From Citrobacter sp. Marseille-Q6884 (GTDB taxonomy: Bacteria > Pseudomonadota > Gammaproteobacteria > Enterobacterales > Enterobacteriaceae), in assembly GCF_945906775.1 (NCBI RefSeq), contig NZ_CAMDRE010000001.1, positions 1,860,001 to 1,924,000 of the forward strand: 64,000 nt of DNA, in the 5' to 3' direction. Under the pieces are notes generated by a model. It did not search any database, was not told the DNA's origin, and worked only from the letters and a program-made list of their open reading frames with translations. Made by a program: the position numbers and the translations under genes. Shown in pieces: positions 23,140-31,700 of the stretch; the first letter of the stretch is position 1, and each line of letters opens with the position of its first letter.

Positions 23140-24540
23140 TTATTTGATGCTGCGAATGTCGGCAAAATGACCGGTAACGGCGGCGGCGGCGGCCATGGCC
23201 GGGCTGACTAAGTGCGTACGTCCACCGCGACCCTGACGACCCTCAAAGTTACGGTTACTGGTAGACGCGCAACGTTCGCCGGGATTCAGACGGTCATTGT
23301 TCATGGCCAGGCACATTGAGCAACCCGGTAAACGCCATTCAAAACCGGCTTCAATAAAGATCTTATCCAGACCTTCCGCTTCCGCCTGCGCTTTTACCGG
23401 ACCAGAACCAGGCACAACCAGCGCCTGTACGCCCGGGGCGACTTTACGTCCTTTGGCGATTTCTGCCGCGGCGCGTAAATCTTCAATACGTGAGTTGGTG
23501 CAAGAGCCAATAAACACTTTATCGATAGCCACTTCCGTTAATGGAATGCCCGGCTTCAGCCCCATATACGCCAGCGCTTTTTCCGCTGAAGCACGCTCAA
23601 CCGGATCGGTAAATGACGCTGGGTCGGGGATATTTTCATTCACGGAGATGACCTGGCCCGGGTTCGTGCCCCAGGTCACCTGTGGTGCGATCTCTTCAGC
23701 CTGCAGGGTGACGATGGTGTCAAACGTTGCGCCGTCATCGGTTTTCAGCGTTTTCCAGTATTCAACGGCATTGGTAAAATCCTGGCCTTTCGGCGCATGT
23801 AACCGACCCTGAACATAGTTAAAGGTGGTTTCATCTGGCGCCACCAGGCCGGCTTTTGCCCCCATCTCGATCGCCATATTGCACAGGGTCATACGACCTT
23901 CCATGCTCAGTGCGCGGATCGCGTCGCCACAGAACTCAACCACATGACCGGTTCCGCCAGCGCTGCCGGTTTTGCCAATAATGGCCAGTACGATATCTTT
24001 GGCTGTGATACCTGGTGCGGCCGTGCCGTTGACTTCAATCTTCATGGTTTTTGCGCGCCCCTGTTTCAGGGTTTGCGTCGCCAGGACATGCTCAACTTCA
24101 GACGTGCCGATACCAAATGCCAGCGCGCCGAACGCGCCGTGAGTCGCGGTATGGGAGTCACCGCAGACGATGGTCATACCCGGTAATGTCACGCCTTGCT
24201 CTGGCCCCATCACATGGACGATGCCCTGAAAGGGGTGATTCAGGTCGTACAGCTCCACGCCAAATTCATTGCAGTTTTTAATCAGTTCCTGCATCTGAAT
24301 ACGCGCCATTTCGCCGGAGGCGTTAATGTCTTTGGTTTGCGTCGAGACATTATGGTCCATGGTGGCGAAGGTTTTGCCTGGCTGGCGAACCGGACGGTTG
24401 TGCGCACGCAGGCCATCAAATGCCTGTGGAGAGGTCACTTCATGTACCAGATGTCTGTCGATATACAACAGCGGCGTTTCGTTTTGCGCTTCATAGACCA
24501 CGTGCGCATCAAACAATTTTTCGTATAACGTTTTGGCCAT
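23140..24540 (-). CDS. leuC: 3-isopropylmalate dehydratase large subunit LeuC
   Basis: LeuC carries the 4Fe-4S cluster of isopropylmalate isomerase. The 466 residues equal E. coli. Aconitase-family signatures include IVCGDSHTATHGAFGALAFG near 130, GSCTNSRIEDLRAAA (first cluster Cys, near 347) and the CSMCLAMN pair (near 407-410). Start ATG at 24540; only 2 bases separate it from the leuB stop. Confidence 0.98.
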   Translation of the reverse strand: MAKTLYEKLFDAHVVYEAQNETPLLYIDRHLVHEVTSPQAFDGLRAHNRPVRQPGKTFATMDHNVSTQTKDINASGEMARIQMQELIKNCNEFGVELYDLNHPFQGIVHVMGPEQGVTLPGMTIVCGDSHTATHGAFGALAFGIGTSEVEHVLATQTLKQGRAKTMKIEVNGTAAPGITAKDIVLAIIGKTGSAGGTGHVVEFCGDAIRALSMEGRMTLCNMAIEMGAKAGLVAPDETTFNYVQGRLHAPKGQDFTNAVEYWKTLKTDDGATFDTIVTLQAEEIAPQVTWGTNPGQVISVNENIPDPASFTDPVERASAEKALAYMGLKPGIPLTEVAIDKVFIGSCTNSRIEDLRAAAEIAKGRKVAPGVQALVVPGSGPVKAQAEAEGLDKIFIEAGFEWRLPGCSMCLAMNNDRLNPGERCASTSNRNFEGRQGRGGRTHLVSPAMAAAAAVTGHFADIRSIK

Positions 24541-24542
24541 GA

Positions 24543-25634
24543 TTACACCCCTTCTGCGACGTAACGAGCAATGATATCGCCCATCTCATCGGTGCTGACT
24601 GCGGCTGCGCCACGGGCTAAGTCGCCGGTACGAATGCCTTCTTCTAATGCGCGGTTGATGGCGCTCTCAATTGCGGTTGCCGCGTCATTGGCCTCCAGGC
24701 TGTAGCGTAACAGCAGCGCCAGGGAGAGAATTTGGGCAATAGGGTTAGCAATGTTTTTACCGGCGATATCCGGTGCGGAACCGCCCGCAGGTTCATACAG
24801 ACCAAACCCCTGCTCATTCAGGCTGGCAGACGGTAACATCCCCATTGAACCGGTTATCATGGCGCACTCATCAGACAGAATGTCGCCAAACAGGTTCGAG
24901 CACAGCAGCACGTCGAACTGGGATGGATCTTTGATTAACTGCATGGTGGCGTTATCAATGTACATATGAGCCAGTTCAACATCCGGGTATTCATTGGCAA
25001 TTTCATTGACGATTTCACGCCATAAAATAGAGGTCTGCAGCACGTTCGCTTTATCAATCGAGGTCACTTTACGACGACGCTGGCGGGCGGATTCAAAGGC
25101 GATGCGAGCAATGCGTTCAATTTCAAAACGGTGATAAACCTCGGTATCAAACGCTTTCTCATGCTGGCCGCTGCCTTCGCGACCTTTTGGCTGACCGAAA
25201 TAGATGCCTCCGGTCAGTTCGCGTACGCACAGGATGTCGAAACCGTTGGCGGCAATGTCGGCACGCAATGGGCAAAATGCTTCCAGACCCTGATAGAGTT
25301 TAGCCGGGCGCAGATTGCTGAATAATTTGAAATGCTTACGTAATGGCAGCAGTGCCCCACGTTCGGGTTGCTGGTTTGGCGGCAGCTTTTCCCACTTTGG
25401 ACCGCCAACGGACCCAAACAGAATGGCATCGGCTTGCTCACAGCCTTCAACCGTTGCAGGTGGCAGCGGTTGACCGTGTTTATCAATGGCGGCACCACCC
25501 ACGTCATAATGGCTGGTGGTAATACGCATACCAAAACGCGCGCGAATTGCATCCAGTACTTTCAGGGCTTGCGCCATCACTTCCGGGCCAATACCGTCAC
25601 CCGGCAAAACAGCAATATGATAATTCTTCGACAT
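24543..25634 (-). CDS. leuB: 3-isopropylmalate dehydrogenase LeuB
   Basis: LeuB oxidises and decarboxylates 3-isopropylmalate with NAD+. The 363 residues start MSKNYHIAVLPGDG; the GTG one codon upstream is not needed. The family signature NLFGDILSDECAMITGSMGM (near 245-264) carries the metal ligands. The ATG overlaps the leuA stop as TGATG, implying translational coupling. Confidence 0.98.
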   Translation of the reverse strand: MSKNYHIAVLPGDGIGPEVMAQALKVLDAIRARFGMRITTSHYDVGGAAIDKHGQPLPPATVEGCEQADAILFGSVGGPKWEKLPPNQQPERGALLPLRKHFKLFSNLRPAKLYQGLEAFCPLRADIAANGFDILCVRELTGGIYFGQPKGREGSGQHEKAFDTEVYHRFEIERIARIAFESARQRRRKVTSIDKANVLQTSILWREIVNEIANEYPDVELAHMYIDNATMQLIKDPSQFDVLLCSNLFGDILSDECAMITGSMGMLPSASLNEQGFGLYEPAGGSAPDIAGKNIANPIAQILSLALLLRYSLEANDAATAIESAINRALEEGIRTGDLARGAAAVSTDEMGDIIARYVAEGV

Positions 25635-27205
25635 CACACGGTTTCCTTGTTGTTCTCGTTGTTCTGAGCTTTGCGTTGCAATTCTTTTTCGACTTCTTCT
25701 GCGCGCCAGATATTGTTCAGCACATGCACCATCGCTTTAGCGGAGGATTCGACGATATCTGTTGCCAGGCCGACGCCATGGAAGCGACGACCGTTGTAGT
25801 TAGCGACAATGTCCACCTGACCCAGTGCATCTTTGCCGTGGCCTTTCGCGGTCAGGCTATATTTCACCAGTTCGACGTTGTAGTCGGTAATACGGTTGAT
25901 AGCCTGATAAATGGCATCGACCGGACCGTTGCCGTTAGCCGCTTCGGCTTTGACATCAGTGCCACAGGCCAGCTTGACGGAGGCGGTTGCGATATCATTC
26001 GAACCGGACTGCACGCTGAAGTAATCCAGGCGGAAATGCTCTGGCTCTTCCTGCTGTTTGTTAATAAATGCCAGCGCTTCCAGGTCGTAATCAAAAACCT
26101 GACCTTTTTTATCCGCCAGCTTCAGGAATGCGTCGTACAGATTGTCCAGGCTGTATTCGCTCTCTTTATAGCCCATCTCATCCATACGGTGTTTGACTGC
26201 GGCGCGACCGGAACGGGATGTCAGATTCAACTGCACCTGATTCAGGCCGATCGATTCCGGGGTCATGATTTCGTAGTTTTCACGGTTTTTCAGTACGCCG
26301 TCCTGGTGGATGCCGGAGGAGTGGGCAAACGCGCCGCTGCCGACAATCGCTTTGTTCGCCGGAATGGGCATATTGCAGATTTGGCTCACTAACTGGCTGG
26401 TACGCCAGATTTCCTGGTGATTAATGCGAGTCTGGACGTTCAGGATGTCTTTGCGGACTTTGATCGCCATGATCACTTCTTCCAGCGAACAGTTGCCGGC
26501 GCGTTCACCAATCCCGTTCATTGCGCCTTCCACCTGGCGTGCGCCTGCATGCACCGCCGCGAGTGCGTTACCGACGCCCAGGCCTAAATCGTCGTGTGTG
26601 TGTACAGAGATGATCGCTTTGTCGATATTCGGTACGCGCTCATACAGACCGGAGATGATTGCGCCAAACTCGAAAGGCATGGTGTAACCGACGGTATCGG
26701 GGATATTGATGGTTCTGGCGCCCGCATTAATGGCTGCCTCTACCACGCGAGCCAGGTCAGCGATGGGGGTACGGCCAGCGTCTTCGCATGAAAACTCCAC
26801 GTCATCCGTATAGTTACGTGCACGCTTAACCATATAGATAGCCCGCTCGATGACTTCATCCAGCGTGCTGCGTAATTTGGTTGCGATATGCATCGGCGAG
26901 GTGGCAATAAACGTATGAATACGGAAAGCCTCAGCGACTTTCAGAGATTCAGCCGCAACGTCGATATCTTTTTCTACACACCGGGCTAAGGCGCAAACGC
27001 GGCTATTTTTGACCTGACGGGCGATGGTCTGTACTGATTCAAAATCGCCAGGGGAAGAAACAGGGAATCCCACTTCCATCACGTCAACGCCCATACGCTC
27101 AAGGGCCAGAGCTATCTGCAGTTTTTCTTTCACACTCAAGCTTGCCTGTAACGCCTGTTCACCGTCACGTAAGGTGGTATCGAAAATGATGACTTGCTGG
27201 CTCAT
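25634..27205 (-). CDS. leuA: 2-isopropylmalate synthase LeuA
   Basis: LeuA condenses acetyl-CoA with 2-oxoisovalerate, the committed step of leucine synthesis, and is inhibited by leucine. The 523 residues equal E. coli. The catalytic TIM barrel begins FDTTLRDGEQAL (metal-binding D) and carries the HTHDDLGLGVGNAL signature near 202. A C-terminal leucine-binding regulatory domain follows after about residue 390. Its expression is set by leuL attenuation. Confidence 0.98.
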   Translation of the reverse strand: MSQQVIIFDTTLRDGEQALQASLSVKEKLQIALALERMGVDVMEVGFPVSSPGDFESVQTIARQVKNSRVCALARCVEKDIDVAAESLKVAEAFRIHTFIATSPMHIATKLRSTLDEVIERAIYMVKRARNYTDDVEFSCEDAGRTPIADLARVVEAAINAGARTINIPDTVGYTMPFEFGAIISGLYERVPNIDKAIISVHTHDDLGLGVGNALAAVHAGARQVEGAMNGIGERAGNCSLEEVIMAIKVRKDILNVQTRINHQEIWRTSQLVSQICNMPIPANKAIVGSGAFAHSSGIHQDGVLKNRENYEIMTPESIGLNQVQLNLTSRSGRAAVKHRMDEMGYKESEYSLDNLYDAFLKLADKKGQVFDYDLEALAFINKQQEEPEHFRLDYFSVQSGSNDIATASVKLACGTDVKAEAANGNGPVDAIYQAINRITDYNVELVKYSLTAKGHGKDALGQVDIVANYNGRRFHGVGLATDIVESSAKAMVHVLNNIWRAEEVEKELQRKAQNNENNKETV

Positions 27206-27245
27206 GGTTTAGGTCCTTTGTCTTTAGGGCGCCTTGCTTCGAGCA

Positions 27246-27277
27246 TAAAAAAACCCGCGCAACGGCGCGGGTTTTTT
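27246..27277 (-). terminator. leu operon attenuator
   Basis: On the minus strand CCCGCGC-CGTT-GCGCGGG followed by seven T residues forms a strong terminator 19 bases after the leuL stop and about 40 before leuA. It is the classical attenuator, with formation depending on ribosome position in leuL. Confidence 0.93.
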
Positions 27278-27295
27278 GTCTTAACTGGAGCTGAC

Positions 27296-27382
27296 TTAAT
27301 GCTGAATGTCGTCCACCAGTCTACCGCGCAACGAAGATGCGTTTAGTAGTAGTAGACCGTTGAAACGAGCAATGTAAGTCAT
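27296..27382 (-). CDS. leuL: leu operon leader peptide LeuL
   Basis: LeuL is the regulatory leader peptide of leuABCD. The 28-residue peptide begins MTYIARFNGLLLLNASS and ends DDIQH, close to E. coli LeuL. Four consecutive CTA leucine codons, a rare codon, lie at positions 10-13. When charged tRNA-Leu is scarce the ribosome stalls there and the attenuator downstream does not form. Confidence 0.93.
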   Translation of the reverse strand: MTYIARFNGLLLLNASSLRGRLVDDIQH

Positions 27383-27416
27383 CAATCAAGCTCCAGGCGA
27401 ATGCGATATGCTTTTA

Positions 27417-27445
27417 GTGGTACTGGATATGCAGTCTGATGTCAA
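27417..27445 (-). promoter_or_regulatory. leuLABCD promoter
   Basis: On the minus strand a consensus TTGACA (27440-27445) is followed after 17 bp by TACCAC (27417-27422), about 35 bases upstream of leuL. The region aligns with the E. coli leu promoter, including the downstream CTAAAAGCATATCGCATTC segment. Confidence 0.8.
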
Positions 27446-28035
27446 CACTGTCTTCTGTAAAGGCGTCCATTCAGCAGGAAAACGCCCTCTTGATTTGAGC
27501 GAATTGTGCTGAATTTTCATGTTTGCATAAAATAAATAAGCATATGGCATACATACTTTTCACCGTTTGAAATGTTTGAGCATACTTGTTTTCAATTGAT
27601 GTAAAGGCTTATTGAAGATATTGCCATGACCAGAGTTTTTTATCTTTATGATTTATCTGTTTTTATAGTAACGCTGAATGAGTCCAGGGGAGAGGCCGGG
27701 AGATGATTGATAAATAAATGTTAACTTTTAAAGTATTAAAAATATAAATATTTAATTAAATCTTAAATATATATTCACTATGTGTATGATTGTATATTCG
27801 TCGAGCTTATGGTTATATTGTTTATGAAATTAAAACATATGGATCATCGTGCAGTGACAACTGCCACGCTGCACTCGCATTGTTTTTATGTTCATTTAGG
27901 TTAGTACCTTTATGTTTTCCTAATTTTAATGTTTTTCCTTTTTCTCATTCTATATACATGGTAAATCATATTATCGGAGGTTATTTATGTACTTCGACTG
28001 GGAAAAGGGAGTTTAGAGTGACAGTGGAGTTAAAT
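27446..28035. other. AT-rich leuL-leuO intergenic region
   Basis: About 590 bases without a gene. The stretch 27690-27800 is extremely AT-rich, with TATAAATATTTAATTAAAT-like sequence, the type of DNA that H-NS binds. In E. coli and Salmonella leuO is silenced by H-NS and switched by LeuO and BglJ-RcsB at this locus. An ORF extending upstream of leuO to 27790 is open but has no homology I recognise. I could not place the leuO promoter confidently. Confidence 0.5.
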
Positions 28036-28983
28036 ATGCCAGAAGTAAAAATAATAGATAAACAAAATCTGTTAGAGATAGAGAAGCCACAGCTTCGCAT
28101 GGTTGATCTTAATTTATTAACCGTCTTTGATGCGGTAATGCAAGAGCAAAATATAACGCGAGCAGCACATACTCTGGGGATGTCACAGCCAGCAGTCAGT
28201 AATGCGGTTGCCCGCCTGAAGGTCATGTTTAATGATGAACTCTTTGTGCGTTATGGCCGAGGGATTCAGCCGACAGCAAGGGCTTTTCAGCTATTTGGTT
28301 CTGTTCGTCAGGCATTGCAGTTGGTGCAAAACGAACTGCCTGGTTCAGGTTTCGAACCAACCAGCAGTGGGCGTGTATTTAACCTCTGTGTTTGTAGCCC
28401 ATTAGATAATATCCTGACGTCGTTGATTTATAATCGTGTTGAGCAAGTTGCTCCGAATATTAATGTCGTCTTCAAATCTTCGCTCAATCAAAATACAGAA
28501 CATCAATTACGTTATCAGGAAACGGAGTTCGTCATTAGCTATGAAGAATTCCGTCGTCCTGAATTCACCAGTATTCCGTTGTTCAGTGATGAAATGGTGT
28601 TAGTGGCAAGTAAGAAGCACCCACGTATTAGTGGTCCTTTGCTGGAAAGCGATGTCTATAATGAACAGCATGCCGTTGTTTCTCTTGATCGCTTCGCTTC
28701 ATACAGCCAGCCCTGGTATGACACCCCGGATAAACAATCCTGTGTTGCGTATCAGGGAATGGCGCTGATCAGCGTTCTGAATATTGTTTCGCAAACGCAA
28801 CTGGTCTCTATTGCGCCACGTTGGTTAGCTGAAGAGTTTTCAACTGCGTTAGATTTGCAGATATTACCGCTGCCTTTAAAACTCAATAGCCGCACATGCT
28901 ATCTTTCCTGGCATGAAGCCGCGGGTCGCGATAAAGGGCATCAGTGGATGGAAGAGCTGCTAGTCTCGGTCTGTAAGAAGTAG
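28036..28983 (+). CDS. leuO: LysR-type global regulator LeuO
   Basis: LeuO is an H-NS antagonist and pleiotropic regulator. The ATG at 28036, with GGAG seven bases upstream, gives 315 residues (314 in E. coli). The start of the protein is divergent (MPEVKIIDKQNLLEIEKP), and strong conservation begins at LRMVDLNLL. The LysR helix-turn-helix is at about 40-60 (ITRAAHTLGMSQPAVSNAVARL), and an effector-binding domain follows. It is divergent from the leu operon, and the gene and its upstream region are more AT-rich than its neighbours. Confidence 0.96.
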   Translation: MPEVKIIDKQNLLEIEKPQLRMVDLNLLTVFDAVMQEQNITRAAHTLGMSQPAVSNAVARLKVMFNDELFVRYGRGIQPTARAFQLFGSVRQALQLVQNELPGSGFEPTSSGRVFNLCVCSPLDNILTSLIYNRVEQVAPNINVVFKSSLNQNTEHQLRYQETEFVISYEEFRRPEFTSIPLFSDEMVLVASKKHPRISGPLLESDVYNEQHAVVSLDRFASYSQPWYDTPDKQSCVAYQGMALISVLNIVSQTQLVSIAPRWLAEEFSTALDLQILPLPLKLNSRTCYLSWHEAAGRDKGHQWMEELLVSVCKK

Positions 28984-28989
28984 CCTGTC

Positions 28990-29036
28990 GCAGAATAAAC
29001 CGGATAACACTTCTGGTTTATTCTGCCTTTATCTTT
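28990..29036 (+). terminator. Terminator of leuO
   Basis: GCAGAATAAACC (28990-29001) and GGTTTATTCTGC (29015-29026) form a perfect 12-bp stem, followed by a T-rich run, 7 bases after the leuO stop. Confidence 0.8.
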
Positions 29037-29301
29037 TTATTTGAAATATTGTGCTGAACATCTCTTTTTATGTTGGTCCGAAAGAGTGAAAAAATAGAGT
29101 AATCGCTGTAAGTCCTCATTTTTAAGCGATTATTTATCATCTGATCTGCTTATACTGGTTTAATTCTCCGTTTATTCGATTCTTTCCTCCGTTTTATTCT
29201 TATTTGCTGCAACGCCACCACGTCGGCGTGAATTGCCATGCCTTATCGTCAGCGGTTAATGTGTTGTTAAACCGTTATTCATATTAAGAGTGAGGCAAGC
29301 C
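29037..29301 (+). promoter_or_regulatory. ilvIH upstream region
   Basis: AT-rich region with T tracts between the leuO terminator and ilvI. In E. coli the ilvIH promoter here needs several Lrp dimers bound upstream. I cannot assign individual Lrp sites by eye, because their consensus is weak. Confidence 0.4.
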
Positions 29302-31026
29302 ATGGAGATGTTGTCTGGAGCCGAGATGGTCGTCCGATCGCTCATCGATCAGGGTGTGAAACAGGTATTCGGTTATCCCGGGGGCGCGGTCCTTGATATT
29401 TATGATGCGCTGCATACGGTTGGTGGAATCGATCATGTTCTGGTTCGCCATGAACAAGCTGCGGTTCATATGGCGGATGGTCTTGCTCGCGCCACGGGGG
29501 AAGTGGGCGTGGTGCTGGTGACCTCAGGCCCGGGCGCGACTAACGCCATTACCGGGATTGCGACGGCGTATATGGATTCCATCCCCCTGGTGATCCTCTC
29601 CGGGCAGGTCGCAACGTCCCTGATTGGCTACGACGCCTTTCAGGAGTGTGACATGGTGGGGATATCCCGTCCGGTCGTGAAACACAGCTTTCTCGTCAAA
29701 CAAACGGAAGATATTCCTCAGGTGCTGAAAAAGGCCTTCTGGTTGGCGGCAAGCGGTCGTCCAGGCCCTGTGGTGGTCGATTTACCGAAAGATATCCTGA
29801 ACCCCGCGAAGAAACTGCCTTACAGCTGGCCGGAATCGGTGAGCATGCGCTCGTACAACCCGACGACGACGGGACATAAAGGACAGATAAAACGTGCGCT
29901 GCAAACCCTGGTGGCCGCCAAAAAACCGGTGGTCTATGTTGGCGGCGGCGCAATCAATGCGGCGTGTCATACGCAACTGGGTCAGATTGCAGAAACTCTT
30001 AACCTACCGGTTGTGTCTTCGTTGATGGGATTAGGCGCGTTTCCGGCTACGCATCGTCAGTCGTTGGGCATGCTGGGGATGCATGGCACCTACGAAGCGA
30101 ATATGACCATGCATCATTCCGATGTGATCTTTGCCGTTGGCGTTCGCTTTGACGACCGTACGACCAATAATCTGGCAAAATATTGTCCGCATGCGACAGT
30201 GCTGCATATCGATATCGATCCTACTTCTATTTCGAAAACCGTGACGGCAGATATTCCCATTGTGGGCGATGCCCGTCTGGTGCTTGAGCAGATGCTGGAA
30301 CTTCTGGAGCAGGAGAAATCCCAGCAACCGCTGGATGACAACCGCGACTGGTGGCAACAGATTGAACAATGGCGCGCCCGCCAGTGCCTGAAATATGACA
30401 CGCAAAGTGAAAGCATTAAGCCGCAGGCCGTCATTGAAACGCTCTGGCATCTGACGAAAGGGGACGCTTATGTGACCTCGGACGTGGGCCAGCACCAGAT
30501 GTTTGCCGCCCTTTACTATCCGTTTGATAAACCGCGTCGTTGGATTAACTCTGGCGGCCTCGGCACTATGGGATTTGGTTTACCCGCGGCGTTAGGCGTC
30601 AAGATGGCGCTACCGGATGAAACCGTGGTGTGTGTGACTGGGGATGGCAGCATCCAGATGAATATCCAGGAACTGTCCACCGCACTGCAATATGAGCGAC
30701 CGGTGCTGGTGCTGAACCTTAACAACCGCTATCTCGGCATGGTGAAGCAGTGGCAGGACATGATCTACTCCGGGCGTCACTCACAGTCTTACATGCAGTC
30801 ACTGCCTGATTTTGTGCGTCTGGCGCAGGCGTATGGCCATATTGGCATCCAGATAAACCATCCTGACGAGCTGGAGATCAAACTGGGAGAAGCGCTGGAG
30901 CATGTGCGTAGCCATCGCCTGGTGTTTGTCGATGTCACCGTGGATGGCAGTGAACATGTCTATCCCATGCAAATTCGGGGTGGTGGTATGGATGAAATGT
31001 GGCTAAGCAAAACGGAGAGGACCTGA
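29302..31026 (+). CDS. ilvI: Acetolactate synthase isozyme III large subunit IlvI
   Basis: IlvI is the catalytic subunit of AHAS III, which makes acetolactate or acetohydroxybutyrate for Val, Leu and Ile. The 574 residues start MEMLSGAEM at 29302 after GAGG; the GTG at 29290 is not needed. The ThDP-binding glutamate is in HEQAAVHMADG near 51. The C-terminal ThDP motif is GDGSIQMNIQELSTA, running on to NN, near 447. ilvH starts 2 bases after the stop. Confidence 0.97.
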   Translation: MEMLSGAEMVVRSLIDQGVKQVFGYPGGAVLDIYDALHTVGGIDHVLVRHEQAAVHMADGLARATGEVGVVLVTSGPGATNAITGIATAYMDSIPLVILSGQVATSLIGYDAFQECDMVGISRPVVKHSFLVKQTEDIPQVLKKAFWLAASGRPGPVVVDLPKDILNPAKKLPYSWPESVSMRSYNPTTTGHKGQIKRALQTLVAAKKPVVYVGGGAINAACHTQLGQIAETLNLPVVSSLMGLGAFPATHRQSLGMLGMHGTYEANMTMHHSDVIFAVGVRFDDRTTNNLAKYCPHATVLHIDIDPTSISKTVTADIPIVGDARLVLEQMLELLEQEKSQQPLDDNRDWWQQIEQWRARQCLKYDTQSESIKPQAVIETLWHLTKGDAYVTSDVGQHQMFAALYYPFDKPRRWINSGGLGTMGFGLPAALGVKMALPDETVVCVTGDGSIQMNIQELSTALQYERPVLVLNLNNRYLGMVKQWQDMIYSGRHSQSYMQSLPDFVRLAQAYGHIGIQINHPDELEIKLGEALEHVRSHRLVFVDVTVDGSEHVYPMQIRGGGMDEMWLSKTERT

Positions 31027-31028
31027 TT

Positions 31029-31520
31029 ATGCGGCGGATATTATCGGTATTGCTGGAAAACGAGTCGGGTGCATTGTCGCGTGTGATCGGTCTCTTCGCT
31101 CAGCGCGGTTATAACATTGAAAGTCTGACTGTCGCGCCGACGGACGATCCGACGTTATCGCGGATGACGATTCAGACGGTGGGGGATGAAAAAGTCCTCG
31201 AACAGATCGAAAAACAACTGCACAAGCTGGTTGATGTCCTGCGGGTGAGCGAGTTAGGGCAGGGGGCGCATGTTGAACGAGAAATCATGCTGGTGAAAAT
31301 CCAGGCCAGTGGCTACGGACGGGAAGAGGTGAAACGCAACACGGAGATTTTCCGTGGGCAAATCATTGATGTCACACCGACCATTTACACCGTACAACTG
31401 GCGGGCACCAGCGATAAGCTGGACGCGTTCCTCGCCACATTACGTGAAGTCGCCAAAATTGTGGAAGTTGCGCGCTCTGGCGTCGTGGGGCTTTCTCGTG
31501 GCGATAAAATTATGCGCTAA
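31029..31520 (+). CDS. ilvH: Acetolactate synthase isozyme III regulatory subunit IlvH
   Basis: IlvH activates IlvI and confers valine feedback inhibition. The 163 residues start MRRILSVLLENESGALSRV, an ACT domain with the valine-site segment ENESGALSRVIGLF and RGYNIESLTVAP. A second ferredoxin-like domain makes up the C-terminal half. Start ATG at 31029, almost touching the ilvI stop, so translational coupling is likely. Confidence 0.97.
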   Translation: MRRILSVLLENESGALSRVIGLFAQRGYNIESLTVAPTDDPTLSRMTIQTVGDEKVLEQIEKQLHKLVDVLRVSELGQGAHVEREIMLVKIQASGYGREEVKRNTEIFRGQIIDVTPTIYTVQLAGTSDKLDAFLATLREVAKIVEVARSGVVGLSRGDKIMR

Positions 31521-31532
31521 TCATTACCCCGC

Positions 31533-31640
31533 ATGTCATTTGTAAGCCTGACAGTACCCGTTGGGCTTTTTTTTGCGAAATCAGCGGTAACCAGAGACAA
31601 AACCGGTTGCCGCAGTCATTATTCTGCGCTTAGATGTTAA
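31533..31640 (+). CDS. FruL-like leader reading frame upstream of cra
   Basis: This 35-codon frame includes FFAKSAVTRDKTGCRS. From memory E. coli FruL (28 residues, annotated as the fruR leader peptide) has FFAKSVGTWNKSSCRS in the same place. The frame runs through the ilvH terminator, with the T8 tract coding part of LFF. There is no obvious ribosome binding site. The N-terminus does not resemble FruL and the frame extends seven codons further, so translation is uncertain. Confidence 0.3.
   Translation: MSFVSLTVPVGLFFAKSAVTRDKTGCRSHYSALRC
31543..31574 (+). terminator. Terminator of ilvIH
   Basis: AAGCC-TGAC and GTTGGGCTT can pair, and eight T residues follow. It lies 22 bases after the ilvH stop codon. 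Confidence 0.75.
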
Positions 31641-31700
31641 TAAATTTAACCCATGCCATCTTAAAGGTTATGGTTTGTACATTTTACGCAAGGGGCAATT

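Noticed and set aside
25547..26392. 281-codon open frame on the plus strand opposite leuA
   Set aside because: It lies antisense to the highly conserved leuA, has no ribosome binding site and resembles no family; long antisense frames are common opposite GC-rich biased genes.
27790..28035. 82-codon N-terminal extension of leuO
   Set aside because: The ATG at 28036 has a good ribosome binding site and gives the known LeuO length; the upstream sequence is AT-rich and shows no homology.
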